Part shown: positions 1 to 7,949 of the stretch, in pieces
Layout of the letters: each line of letters begins with the position of its first letter
How positions within the stretch are numbered: position 1 is the stretch's first letter
NCBI RefSeq assembly: GCF_001766835.1
Contig: NZ_LKEU01000010.1
Coordinates: forward strand, 1-64,000
Source of the DNA: Acetobacterium wieringae
GTDB lineage: Bacteria; Bacillota; Clostridia; Eubacteriales; Eubacteriaceae
Length of the DNA stretch: 64,000 nucleotides
Direction of reading: 5' to 3'
Made by a program: the position numbers and the translations under genes
The notes under the pieces: generated by a model
Told to the model about the DNA's origin: nothing
Seen by the model: only the letters and a program-made list of their open reading frames with translations
Databases searched by the model: none

Positions 1-105
1 AGATTTCATTCCCCCGAAGGGTCATTCCATCTCGTCTCGTTCGACTTGCATGTGTTAAGCATACCGCCAGCGTTCGTCCTGAGCCAGGATCAAACTCTCA
101 ATAAA
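1..105 (-). rRNA. rrs: 16S ribosomal RNA, 5' end (partial)
   Basis: The reverse complement carries the universal 16S 5' signature AGAGTTTGATCCTGGCTCAG (positions 79-98 on the plus strand), which corresponds to E. coli position 8 onward. The mature 5' end therefore falls near 105. The gene runs off the left edge, so only about 105 nt are present. It is read leftward from the two promoters at 338-471. Confidence 0.97.
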
Positions 106-337
106 AAGTTTGTATTTAAAGCCGTTAAGCTTTTAAATGCTGTCTCATTTTGAATAAAGCGTATTTTATACTCTACCGAGTTAATGTTTTATAGAGTTCA
201 TCTCTCTGTTTCTATTTAGCCGCATTCACCCTCGCGGATGTTTTGGCTGTTTTACAGGTTTTATGGTACTATTCTCTTTTCTATGACCGTTGCCACTCCG
301 TCGTTTTTTAAGTGTTTCCGACTGAAGAAGCTTTTCT

Positions 338-366
338 ATTATATCGTCGTTTCCTGTGATTGTCAA
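338..366 (-). promoter_or_regulatory. rRNA operon promoter P2 (sigma-A consensus)
   Basis: On the minus strand the sequence is TTGACA (361-366), 17 nt, TATAAT (338-343), an exact match to the housekeeping consensus. Runs of A lie just upstream of the -35 (367-395), as in an UP element. Transcription would start near 331, leaving a leader of about 225 nt before the mature 16S end. Confidence 0.9.
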
Positions 367-442
367 GCTGTTTTTTGAAATTCTTTTTTGTTGTTTTCTA
401 TGTTGCTGTGTTTTCGTTGCCGCTGTTTTTGACGACTTTGTT

Positions 443-471
443 AGTATAAAGACTTTTCAACTCTTTGTCAA
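443..471 (-). promoter_or_regulatory. rRNA operon promoter P1 (sigma-A)
   Basis: On the minus strand: TTGACA (466-471), 17 nt, TATACT (443-448), followed by ACA. It lies 105 bp upstream of P2 and together they form the tandem arrangement usual for rRNA operons. The gap 106-500 otherwise holds only the rRNA leader; no gene is seen there. Confidence 0.85.
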
Positions 472-500
472 TAAGTTTTTGAAAAAATATGTCTTTTATT

Positions 501-1418
501 TTACTGTTTATAAAAGACTTTTTCGAGCCGAAACATCCTAACCAGTTTATCTCCATCAGTGAGATTAATAAAGGATCCAAACAATATAAAAATCAGTCCA
601 ACCCCGATATTTAAGGTAATCGCTTCTCCCAGGATTACCAGTGCAAAAATCGGCGCAACCATCGGTTTAATGAAGAACGCTACTGAAGCTGTCGACGGGC
701 CAGCGACTTCAACGGTTTTTAGATAAAAGTAATAGCCGATCCCCGTCACACAGACACCCAAATAAAATAACAATGGTGCGGTTCCCAGACTAACACCTTG
801 AAAAACTGGTTGTCCACTAGCAATCAACATAATCAATAATACCGCCGAACCCATCAGAAAACTAAAACTGTTCTGAGCCACACCACCGATTACACCAATT
901 CTTTTTTTGCCATAGGCAGTGTACAGTCCAAAGGCAATCGCTGCCACCAGAGTCATTAATAAAAACCAGATATTATTTTCACCGGAGATGAACTTTTGGG
1001 GGTTCATCACAATGATCAAACCGACGATACTAATGGTCAAGGCGATCGCCTTTTTTTTCGTGAATTTTTCATGGACGATAAAATGGGCAAAGACCATCGT
1101 AAAGACCGGATTGATCGAGAATATTAGCGCTGCCAGACTGGCGTTAATCCCCATTAAGCCAATCTGAAAAAGTACCATGCTAAAGCAGATACAGATTAAG
1201 CCCAGTGTAAAGAGATACCCCAGGTCACTCGTGCTGAGTTTAATCTGTTTTTTCTTGAGATCACTGATCGCAAAGGGCAACAGAAAAAGTCCTCCAATTA
1301 AGAAGCGGATAAAAGTCAGCTGAATGGGATTAAATGTAGCTCCCCCAATTTTTAGCGCAACTTCCATCGATCCGAACAGCATTCCGGTTAAAAAAACATA
1401 GAGATAGATTTTCTTCAT
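501..1418 (-). CDS. DMT-superfamily transporter with two EamA domains
   Basis: This is an integral membrane permease of 305 aa with about ten hydrophobic segments arranged as two EamA repeats (roughly residues 5-138 and 150-285). The internal duplication and length are typical of the drug/metabolite transporter family (RhaT/YdcZ-like exporters of metabolites or amino acids). The N-terminal repeat has a conserved-looking stretch with ALKIGGATFNPIQLTFIRFL. The substrate cannot be read from sequence. The gene stands alone on the minus strand between the rRNA promoters and a DUF4352-like gene. Family assignment is secure; function beyond export or uptake of a small metabolite is open. Confidence 0.88.
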   Translation of the reverse strand: MKKIYLYVFLTGMLFGSMEVALKIGGATFNPIQLTFIRFLIGGLFLLPFAISDLKKKQIKLSTSDLGYLFTLGLICICFSMVLFQIGLMGINASLAALIFSINPVFTMVFAHFIVHEKFTKKKAIALTISIVGLIIVMNPQKFISGENNIWFLLMTLVAAIAFGLYTAYGKKRIGVIGGVAQNSFSFLMGSAVLLIMLIASGQPVFQGVSLGTAPLLFYLGVCVTGIGYYFYLKTVEVAGPSTASVAFFIKPMVAPIFALVILGEAITLNIGVGLIFILFGSFINLTDGDKLVRMFRLEKVFYKQ

Positions 1419-1480
1419 TATTTCCTCGTTTCATTTTTTGTTATTGCCACCTGTACCTGGCCGCTATTTTTTGTGTTTAT

Positions 1481-2557
1481 TTAAACGGTTGGTACCGAAT
1501 GTTGAACCGGCAGTTTAAAGAAGGCTTCATAGGGCACATAGTCATTCCCATAGACCTCCACATAAACCATCACTTCCTGACTGGGGTTTTTCAACCCGAA
1601 TGCTTCCTGAGATCCCAAACTCGATGCCCCAATCGGAATTTCCTGAGGATAGGACATTCCAGTCACTGGATAGGTTTCTGCAATCTCGCCATTTTCATCG
1701 ATCACATAAAAGCTGACTGATGAAATATATAAATCCATCACATCTTTTTTATGGCCAATGTTTGTATAGTCATAGGTCAGTACCACTACCTGGTCCGGAT
1801 TTATTTCTGCATACTCATTTCGATAGTCTGTCTCATTGGCGGCTTTAAACGCCAACGAAAAATCCCCGTCAACTGTCCATGTTTCGCCGGGACCATAAAT
1901 CCTGGCTGGCTCCTGGGTCAGCGTTTCTTCGCTTTTTATCTGCTCTGAGTAGTCATAATCATACTGGCTTTCTTCTTCATCCATCAGAAAAGCAACACCA
2001 AAAAAGATCCCAGAAATAATAACAATACTGATCCAGATGATTGCAAACACCCCTGACTTTCGAGGCGACTTTATTTTTTTATCTTTTTTTGTTTTCCCGT
2101 GAATATTGCTATTTCCCCAGACATCTTTGTCTTTTGATTGTTTTTTTATCTCAACTTTCCTTTTGCCCCAGGATCTTTTCTCGTCCCAACCGTATTCCAT
2201 GTCATCTTCATTCTTGGTCATCAAGCCATTTACCAGAAACACAATTCCCGCTAATACCGCATACACAGTCGTAACTGCCGTCATACTGTCATTTCCTGCA
2301 AACAGAAACGTAACAATGGCACATCCAAAATAAAATTTTGCGGCCGTCAACAAAATTTTACGATCTTCATTATTTATTGATGCAACCCCAATTGTTCCGG
2401 CGATGAGCAACAAAGACAGCCCAGCCAACCATCCATAGGCATAAATATCCGGATTTTGAGCTGAAAAGTCCAGACTTCCATTAACCATGGACTGGTAAAT
2501 AAAAGCAAAGGTCAGCATCATCGCAATGACACTGGTCAGCAATTTTGTAAGCTTCAT
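1481..2557 (-). CDS. membrane protein with C-terminal DUF4352-like domain
   Basis: The 358-residue protein has four hydrophobic segments in the first 115 residues, then a charged, Lys-rich cytoplasmic stretch (about 120-170). A fifth membrane helix (about 172-192) precedes an acidic linker rich in Asp, Glu and Tyr. The last 130 residues look like an extracellular immunoglobulin-like DUF4352/DUF5067 domain (GETWTVDGDFSLAF ... VVLTYDYTNIG), usually found in lipoproteins and membrane proteins of Firmicutes with unknown ligand. It ends 12 bp from the Nudix gene upstream, so the two are probably co-transcribed. No function is claimed. Confidence 0.7.
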   Translation of the reverse strand: MKLTKLLTSVIAMMLTFAFIYQSMVNGSLDFSAQNPDIYAYGWLAGLSLLLIAGTIGVASINNEDRKILLTAAKFYFGCAIVTFLFAGNDSMTAVTTVYAVLAGIVFLVNGLMTKNEDDMEYGWDEKRSWGKRKVEIKKQSKDKDVWGNSNIHGKTKKDKKIKSPRKSGVFAIIWISIVIISGIFFGVAFLMDEEESQYDYDYSEQIKSEETLTQEPARIYGPGETWTVDGDFSLAFKAANETDYRNEYAEINPDQVVVLTYDYTNIGHKKDVMDLYISSVSFYVIDENGEIAETYPVTGMSYPQEIPIGASSLGSQEAFGLKNPSQEVMVYVEVYGNDYVPYEAFFKLPVQHSVPTV

Positions 2558-2568
2558 TTTATCTCTCC

Positions 2569-3207
2569 TTACACGTTTGTTAGCAAATGGTACTTCCCGA
2601 TCAATTCCACCGTGGACTCGACAATCGTTGCGGTCATCCCCCAGATCACATCCTCTTTATAAGAATAGAAATTTATCTCATAGCTACCTTTAACCCAGGG
2701 ATAGTTCTTTCCGCCAGGAATACATTCATAGGGAAAATCCTTTGGTTGTTCGTGACTCAAATGATTAAAATACTTTTTTGGTGCATGCTCCTGAAAATAT
2801 CGGACTGGTACAGTAAATACATCGGCTACTTCTTCATGACTGAAACCATAATTATAATCTCTTAGTATCGCAATAAACGGATGGATCATCATATTAAATG
2901 GCGAAATAAAAACATCTCCTGGTCCCAGTATTTCGATTTGCCCACGATCCACCAACAATTCTTCCATGGTTTCCCGGATTGCCGCTTCCTGGGGCGTTTC
3001 ACCTTCTTCCAGTCGTCCACCCGGAAAACAGATTTCACCTGGCTGACGATTCAATGTCGCAGAGCGTTTTTCAAAAAGTAATGCCGGCCCTGTTGCAGTA
3101 TCCACCAAAATCACCAGTACCGCATACTGACTGAAATTTCGTTCGCCAATCATTCCCGGGCGGCGGTTGTAAAAGTCTTCTCGTTCCAATTTATTCCACC
3201 TCAACAC
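2569..3207 (-). CDS. Nudix hydrolase, CoA pyrophosphatase type
   Basis: A 212-residue Nudix protein. The Nudix box lies at about residues 63-86 (GGRLEEGE ... RETMEELLV), with the usual Gly after the EE pair replaced by Leu. Just before it is the UPF0035-type sequence LLFEKRSATLNRQPGE followed by ICFPGG, which marks the CoA/acyl-CoA pyrophosphatase branch (NudL/YeaB). These enzymes cleave CoA or oxidised CoA to 3',5'-ADP and phosphopantetheine. The start follows a modest GGTGG-like site. It is transcribed toward the DUF4352-like gene. Substrate is inferred from the family signature. Confidence 0.8.
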   Translation of the reverse strand: MLRWNKLEREDFYNRRPGMIGERNFSQYAVLVILVDTATGPALLFEKRSATLNRQPGEICFPGGRLEEGETPQEAAIRETMEELLVDRGQIEILGPGDVFISPFNMMIHPFIAILRDYNYGFSHEEVADVFTVPVRYFQEHAPKKYFNHLSHEQPKDFPYECIPGGKNYPWVKGSYEINFYSYKEDVIWGMTATIVESTVELIGKYHLLTNV

Positions 3208-3332
3208 TCTATTTAAACTGTGCTTGATTATTATAACACTACCAATTCGTCTTCTTTTATTTTATACGTTCTATTCTAACATAGAATCGCACCCTTGAAA
3301 ATCAACCGTTACAATCGCAATTGCAAAAAGAC

Positions 3333-3361
3333 TTGCATTACCTAGAAGTTCTATGTATAAT
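3333..3361 (+). promoter_or_regulatory. promoter of the padR operon
   Basis: TTGCAT (3333-3338), 17 nt, TATAAT (3356-3361). The AGGAGG ribosome-binding site is at 3391-3396, seven bases before the ATG at 3403. Confidence 0.82.
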
Positions 3362-3387
3362 ACAAGCATACCTAATAGATCTATGTA
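3339..3387 (+). promoter_or_regulatory. tandem operator repeats over the padR promoter
   Basis: Two 19-bp sites match TACCTAnnAGnTCTATGTA (3339-3357 and 3369-3387), 30 bp apart centre to centre. Each is an imperfect inverted repeat (TACcTA ... TAtGTA). The first fills the -35/-10 spacer and the second covers the early transcribed region. This is the expected layout for PadR autorepression, whose operators are built from ATGTA/TACAT-like half sites. Confidence 0.6.
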
Positions 3388-3402
3388 TTCAGGAGGTTAT
3401 TA

Positions 3403-3765
3403 ATGAATGTATCAAAGGATTTAATTGCCGCCTCGGCAACCCCCTTTATTCTATCCATTTTAAAAGAGAATGACAGCTATGGCTATGCGATTATCAAGAA
3501 GGTTAAAGAATTAACCGGAGACGAACTCGTCTGGTCCGAAGGAATGCTTTATCCGGTTCTTCATCGTCTTGAAGAAAAAAATTTTATCGAGTCGTATTGG
3601 AATAATTCTGATGGTGGCCGGAAGCGAAAATATTATAAACTTAAAGAGGAAGGACTGGTTGAACTGGAAGTACAAAAGAAACAATGGGAAATTATCCATA
3701 CTGCCCTCTCTAAAACCTGGTTTGAAATTATCAACAAGGAGGTCTGCTTGCCATGTATGATTTAG
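3403..3765 (+). CDS. PadR-family transcriptional regulator
   Basis: A 120-residue PadR protein. Residues 10-85 form the winged helix, with the hallmark sequence ILKENDSYGYAIIKKV, the GMLYPVLHRLEE recognition region and the GGRKRKYYKL wing. This is the short PadR-s2 type, with one C-terminal helix used for dimerisation. PadR-s2 proteins commonly repress an adjacent gene for a membrane or transport protein, which fits the downstream gene overlapping it by 13 bp. The protein ends in CLPCMI, an unusual tail that may only reflect the overlap. The repeats over its promoter suggest autorepression. Confidence 0.92.
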   Translation: MNVSKDLIAASATPFILSILKENDSYGYAIIKKVKELTGDELVWSEGMLYPVLHRLEEKNFIESYWNNSDGGRKRKYYKLKEEGLVELEVQKKQWEIIHTALSKTWFEIINKEVCLPCMI

Positions 3766-5108
3766 AAAAAAACGTCCACGCCTGGAGTGACTGCCTGAGA
3801 AGTCAGGGGCATTTTAAGGAAACGGACATTATTGAATTGGAAAGCCATCTGCACGATGAAATTGAAGATCTGATTAACGCTGGATTATCAGCCGAAGAAG
3901 CCTTTTTAATCAGTGTAAAACGTTTTGGCGATAGCCATTTGGTTTCCCGGGAATATTCTAAAGTAAATACCGAAAATCTCTGGAAACAATTGATGCTAGA
4001 ACCCGAACCCACCGGCATTTCAAGCGAAAACAAGCGCACTATCGGGCTGGTCATTCTGTTCTCGTTTCTGGCTGGCACCTTTTTCAAAATTCCGGAGCTT
4101 TTCGGTTATAGCTTCAACGACCCCCAATACCAACTGTTTTATTTCAAAAATTTGAGTTTTTTCATCCTACCATTGATTGCCCTGTTTTTTCTATATAAAA
4201 ACAAAGCGAATTTGAAAATGACCGCCGTGATTTTAGGCATTTTTGCCGGTGCAGCCCTCCTGATCAACGCTTATCCTTCGTATCCCCCAAATAGTACCGA
4301 GTTACTGACCGCCCTGCATCTGCCATTATTTTTATGGCTCGTCACTGGGGTTGCCTATCTCGATATACAATGGCGTAGCAGCCAGGGACGGATGAATTTT
4401 ATTCGTTTCACCGGTGAAGCCATAATCTATGGCACCCTTATTTTTTGTGGACTTATCGTTTTGGCGATGTTTACCCAGGCGATGTTTTTTGCCATTCAAA
4501 TTGATGCCAGTTGGTTTATTCAGAATTATTTGATTGTCTATGGAGCCGCTGCGGTGGCGATGATCACCGTCTATCTGGTCGAGATCAAGAAGAGTGTGGT
4601 CGAAAATTTTGCTCCGATTCTGGCCAAAATATTCAGTCCGCTTTTCCTGTTTATCATGCTTGCCTTTCTGCTGGTTCTGGTCGTTTCCGGGAAAAGTCCT
4701 TTTATGGAAAGAGATTACCTGATCGCCTTTGACTTTATGCTGGTATTGGTTCTGGGATTGGTTCTTTACACCATATCGGCCCGAAATCCCTACGCCAAAA
4801 ACAAGCTCTTTGATTATCTGAATCTGGCCCTGATTGTTGTCGCAATGATTATCGATGCGGTCGCCTTATCCGCCATCCTCTTGCGCTTATCCGCCTTTGG
4901 AATCACCCCAAACAAACTGGCGGCACTGGGCGAAAATCTGATTCTGTTAATTAATCTGGCCGGTTTGGCTTGGCTTTATGGCCGCTTTTTCGCTAAAAAA
5001 ATTGATTTCACCCAAATCGAAAACTGGCAGACATCCTATCTCTATGCTTATGCCATCTGGTTGGCTATTGTCGCCTTTATTTTCCCGATTGTTTTTGGCT
5101 TTAATTAG
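3753..5108 (+). CDS. HAAS-domain multi-pass membrane protein
   Basis: A 451-residue protein. Residues 1-70 are a soluble helical HAAS/permease-prefix domain (ESHLHDEIEDLINAGLSAEEAF ... KRFGD), which in Firmicutes is regularly paired with PadR-s2 regulators. About ten hydrophobic segments follow to the C-terminus. It overlaps padR by 13 bp, so translation is probably coupled, and the RBS AAGGAGG lies inside padR. No catalytic motif or transporter signature is visible. In related loci such proteins are thought to sense or respond to membrane conditions, but this is not shown here. Confidence 0.72.
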   Translation: MYDLEKNVHAWSDCLRSQGHFKETDIIELESHLHDEIEDLINAGLSAEEAFLISVKRFGDSHLVSREYSKVNTENLWKQLMLEPEPTGISSENKRTIGLVILFSFLAGTFFKIPELFGYSFNDPQYQLFYFKNLSFFILPLIALFFLYKNKANLKMTAVILGIFAGAALLINAYPSYPPNSTELLTALHLPLFLWLVTGVAYLDIQWRSSQGRMNFIRFTGEAIIYGTLIFCGLIVLAMFTQAMFFAIQIDASWFIQNYLIVYGAAAVAMITVYLVEIKKSVVENFAPILAKIFSPLFLFIMLAFLLVLVVSGKSPFMERDYLIAFDFMLVLVLGLVLYTISARNPYAKNKLFDYLNLALIVVAMIIDAVALSAILLRLSAFGITPNKLAALGENLILLINLAGLAWLYGRFFAKKIDFTQIENWQTSYLYAYAIWLAIVAFIFPIVFGFN

Positions 5109-5120
5109 CCACCTGCAGCT

Positions 5121-5142
5121 CACTGATTCAATTGAATCAGTG
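5121..5142. repeat. perfect 22-bp palindrome downstream of the padR operon
   Basis: CACTGATTCAA followed by its exact reverse complement, 12 bp after the stop codon and eight bases before the main terminator stem. It could be the first of two stems of the terminator or a protein-binding site; sequence alone does not decide. Confidence 0.6.
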
Positions 5143-5149
5143 ACTAAAA

Positions 5150-5189
5150 AAACTGACCAGCCTGTCCGGATGGGATGGCTGGTCAGTTT
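5150..5189 (+). terminator. rho-independent terminator of the padR operon
   Basis: A 13-bp stem, AAACTGACCAGCC (5150-5162) with GGCTGGTCAGTTT (5177-5189), separated by a 14-nt loop. An A-run precedes it and a short U-run ends the stem, so it could work in both directions. Confidence 0.75.
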
Positions 5190-5303
5190 AAATTAATATT
5201 TATTTCTTATCATTTTAACTTAACAGGATCAAACCTGCACAATTGCAAGCATAATGCAACACGTGTTTTTCGATGAACTGGATCAGTTAAGCAATTTACC
5301 GAC

Positions 5304-5714
5304 TTATTTCAGCGCATCCAATCCCGCTTGAGCAACGGTCATATCTTCAGCCACGCTTCCGCCACTGACGCCGATTCCTCCAATGATCTTACCGTCTTCG
5401 ACGATTGGGAAACCACCCCCAAATACGACCATTCTGCCTTTGTCACAGGACGCAATTCCAAAAAGCTGACCAGCTTCTTTAGCTAGCTCTGCGGCTTGAT
5501 CAGTACCCATCTTAAGCGCTACTGCAGTATAGGCTTTATTTGTGGCAATGTCCATGCTGGCCAATAAAGAATCTTCCATTCGGTTAAACAATACCATGTT
5601 TCCGCCTGCATCACAAATTGCGATAACCATAGGCACATCAATTTGGATCGCTTTTTCAGCAGCCGCTTCTGCCATTTTCTTTGCCATGTCTAAAAATTTC
5701 CCTGTTTTTGTCAT
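5304..5714 (-). CDS. GlcG/HbpS-family heme-binding-like protein
   Basis: A 136-residue protein of the GlcG/HbpS (DUF336) family: small alpha/beta proteins found alone or beside glycolate, propanediol or haem-sensing genes. Recognisable sequence includes the VMVIAICDAGGNMVLFNRMEDS core region, MDIATNKAYTAVALKM and the glycine-rich GGGFPIVEDGKIIGGIGVSGG near the end. No signal peptide is present, so it should be cytoplasmic. It is alone on the minus strand. The biochemical role of the family is unsettled; haem or small-ligand binding is known for some members only. Confidence 0.85.
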   Translation of the reverse strand: MTKTGKFLDMAKKMAEAAAEKAIQIDVPMVIAICDAGGNMVLFNRMEDSLLASMDIATNKAYTAVALKMGTDQAAELAKEAGQLFGIASCDKGRMVVFGGGFPIVEDGKIIGGIGVSGGSVAEDMTVAQAGLDALK

Positions 5715-5970
5715 TTTTTTCCTCCACTTTCTTAGTAAGCATTCTTTTTTTACTTTCCTGATTCAACTCATGTATGCTCATAGTATACCCATAAAAACCA
5801 TTTATTATCAGAAGCCGATTAAAAAAGAATACTCATGCCTAAGCTTAAGCAATTCTTGTGCCAACAAAAAAAAGACAATATTTTACCATGAATTTGACAT
5901 TCCGCATCAAAAAATGTTCATTTTATACGCAAATTACCGTTCGTTTTGCTAACACTTGTTCACTTTTAAA

Positions 5971-6471
5971 TCACTTTCGATGCAGCACGACTTTCGGACA
6001 ACCCTCAAAAGCCTTGTCACTGATTTCCTCGATGGTCGCTGGTAAATAGACATCCACTAAATTATTACAGTCTTTAAACGCCCAGGAAAGAATTTTTCTG
6101 GTTCCCTCATTGATTCTTACCGTTGTTAGTTGATCACACTGATTAAAGGTAAACGAAGCAATCCGGGTCACACTTCCCGGTATTTCGATGTCTTCAATCC
6201 CACAACGGGTCATGGCATATTGCCAAAAATCTCTAAGGTTAGCTGGTAGTTTGACCTGCTTCAGGTTTTTACACCCATCAAAAACAAAACCACCAATCTC
6301 GATAACCGTATCCGGAAACTCAACCCGCACCAATTCTTTATGGCCTTTAAAAATGTCATCGGCAACAATTAATATATCTTTGTCCGCAGGAATAAGCGCT
6401 TCTTCACCCTCACCTTTTGCCTCCGTCAGACACATGCCAAAATCTTGCTTTTTGTAATAATATTCATACAT
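5971..6471 (-). CDS. BspA-type leucine-rich repeat protein
   Basis: A 166-residue protein. From about residue 45 on it consists of roughly five 23-residue repeats of the BspA/LRR_5 kind (pattern VxxIgxxaFxxCxxLxxVxLPxxl), for example FVFDGCKNLKQVKLP and WAFKDCNNLVDVYLP. It has no signal peptide, no anchor and no cell-wall motif, so unlike most BspA-like adhesins it is probably intracellular. The first 40 residues have no recognisable domain. LRR proteins bind other proteins, but the partner is unknown. The gaps 5715-5970 and 6472-6640 show nothing else. Confidence 0.8.
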   Translation of the reverse strand: MYEYYYKKQDFGMCLTEAKGEGEEALIPADKDILIVADDIFKGHKELVRVEFPDTVIEIGGFVFDGCKNLKQVKLPANLRDFWQYAMTRCGIEDIEIPGSVTRIASFTFNQCDQLTTVRINEGTRKILSWAFKDCNNLVDVYLPATIEEISDKAFEGCPKVVLHRK

Positions 6472-6640
6472 AAAATTTGCTCCTCTTCATTCGTTTTTAA
6501 ATTTGTCACTCACTATAAAATTCAAATCAACTCACATCATTAAGCGGTAAGCATTTATATTCTTTTGTGAGTATAGCATAAAACGGTTTTGAATAAAATA
6601 TTTATGCTCAGTTCGTTTTAAATCATATTTATAATTGCTA

Positions 6641-6669
6641 TTGACAAGCAAACAAACTTGCATTACAAT
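6641..6669 (+). promoter_or_regulatory. promoter of the gntR-ABC operon
   Basis: TTGACA (6641-6646), 17 nt, TACAAT (6664-6669); transcription would begin near 6676, immediately before the operator palindrome. Confidence 0.85.
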
Positions 6670-6678
6670 AGCACTATG

Positions 6679-6700
6679 GTTAGTTAGTCAACTAACTAAC
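6679..6700. promoter_or_regulatory. operator palindrome of the gntR-ABC operon
   Basis: GTTAGTTAGTC followed by AACTAACTAAC: 22 bp, symmetric except at the central pair. It overlaps the predicted transcription start, so binding would block initiation or escape. It is the natural target for the GntR protein encoded next. Confidence 0.7.
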
Positions 6701-6725
6701 CAATATTCCGAAAGGGGGTATCCCT

Positions 6726-7094
6726 TTGCAAATAAATTTTGAAGATGAACGGCCGATCTTTGTTCAAATTGCCGATGGCATTGAAGACGCCATCTTAACC
6801 GGAGCGTTTGAGGAAAGCGGTCAGATTCCATCCATAACTGAATTGTCGGTCAGTTATAAAATCAATCCGGCCACGGCGCTCAAAGGCATCTCGATATTGG
6901 TTGATGAGGGTATTATTTTTAAAAAACGCGGTGTCGGGATGTTTGTCGCTCCCGGTGCAGTTTCAAAACTGCGGGACAAACGCAAAGAATTATTCTTCGA
7001 TCATTATATTAAAAAACTCATCGAGGAAGCAAAAAAATTAGGTATCACCAATGAAGAAATATTGGGAATGGTAGAAAGAGGTTATCAGGAATGA
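6726..7094 (+). CDS. GntR-family regulator, YtrA subfamily
   Basis: A 122-residue protein starting at TTG (6726) behind the AAGGGGG site at 6711-6717. Residues 8-75 are a GntR winged helix (RPIFVQIADGIEDAIL ... LSVSYKINPATALKGISIL ... GVGMFV). The remaining 45 residues form one or two helices instead of a ligand-binding domain, which is the YtrA type. YtrA proteins repress ABC-transporter operons that begin with their own gene, and here the next two genes encode an ATPase and a permease. The stop overlaps the ATPase start as ATGA. The palindrome at 6679-6700 is the likely operator. Confidence 0.92.
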   Translation: MQINFEDERPIFVQIADGIEDAILTGAFEESGQIPSITELSVSYKINPATALKGISILVDEGIIFKKRGVGMFVAPGAVSKLRDKRKELFFDHYIKKLIEEAKKLGITNEEILGMVERGYQE

Positions 7095-7945
7095 ACGGAA
7101 TAGAAATAAATGATGTAACAAAAGGATTTGGAGACACATTAGCTTTAAATCAGGTAAACCTGACATTTGAGCCCCACAAAATATATGGACTATTGGGTCG
7201 AAACGGCGCTGGAAAATCGACGCTTTTGAATATTATCACCAATCGGCTCTTTGCCGACAGCGGCCAAGTTACCATCGATGGTCTGGTAAGCGTTGAAAAT
7301 GATATGACCCAAGGGCTGCTCTATCTGATGTCAGAAAAAAATCTGTATCCCGAGAGCATGACCTGTAATGAAGCCTTCAAGTGGACGAAACAATTTTTCA
7401 AGGATTTTGATTTGGACTATGCACTCAACTTAGCCGGGCAATTTAAACTCAACACCAGGAAAAAAATCCGCTCGTTGTCGACTGGTTATACTTCCATTTT
7501 TAAAATCATCATAGCCCTTTCGGTTAACACCCCCTATGTCTTGTTTGACGAACCGGTTTTGGGCCTGGATGCCAATCATCGGGAAATGTTCTACCGGTTA
7601 TTGATTGAGAAATATAGCGATAATCCATTCACAGCGATTATTTCCACCCATTTAATCGATGAAATCGCCAATCTGCTGGAGTATGTCATGATTATCAAAA
7701 ACGGTGAAATTCTGGTGAATGAATCCTGTGAAGCTTTATTAAGCAAGGGTTGCTCCGTTACCGGAGCAATCACACAAGTGGATGCCTTTATTGCCGACAA
7801 GGAAGTGATTGGCGCCGATGTACTGGGCGGATTAAAAACCGCCACTATTATTGGATCTCTTGATAAGCGTACCGTGCCTGATGGAATTGAGATTACCAAT
7901 TTAGATTTACAGAAATTATTTATCAAACTAACCAATGAGGAGTAA
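7091..7945 (+). CDS. ABC transporter ATP-binding protein
   Basis: A 284-residue ATPase. Walker A is GLLGRNGAGKSTLLN (about residues 33-47), the signature is degenerate (SLSTGYTS instead of LSGGQ, near residue 135), and Walker B is YVLFDEPVLGLD (near 155), followed by the switch His in STHLIDE. The C-terminal 70 residues resemble the regulatory tail of efflux-type ATPases. It is translationally coupled to gntR (4-bp overlap) and to the permease. Together they form a YtrA-regulated exporter of the kind induced by cell-wall-active peptides or antibiotics; the substrate is inferred only loosely. Confidence 0.92.
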   Translation: MNGIEINDVTKGFGDTLALNQVNLTFEPHKIYGLLGRNGAGKSTLLNIITNRLFADSGQVTIDGLVSVENDMTQGLLYLMSEKNLYPESMTCNEAFKWTKQFFKDFDLDYALNLAGQFKLNTRKKIRSLSTGYTSIFKIIIALSVNTPYVLFDEPVLGLDANHREMFYRLLIEKYSDNPFTAIISTHLIDEIANLLEYVMIIKNGEILVNESCEALLSKGCSVTGAITQVDAFIADKEVIGADVLGGLKTATIIGSLDKRTVPDGIEITNLDLQKLFIKLTNEE

Positions 7946-7949
7946 CGTA

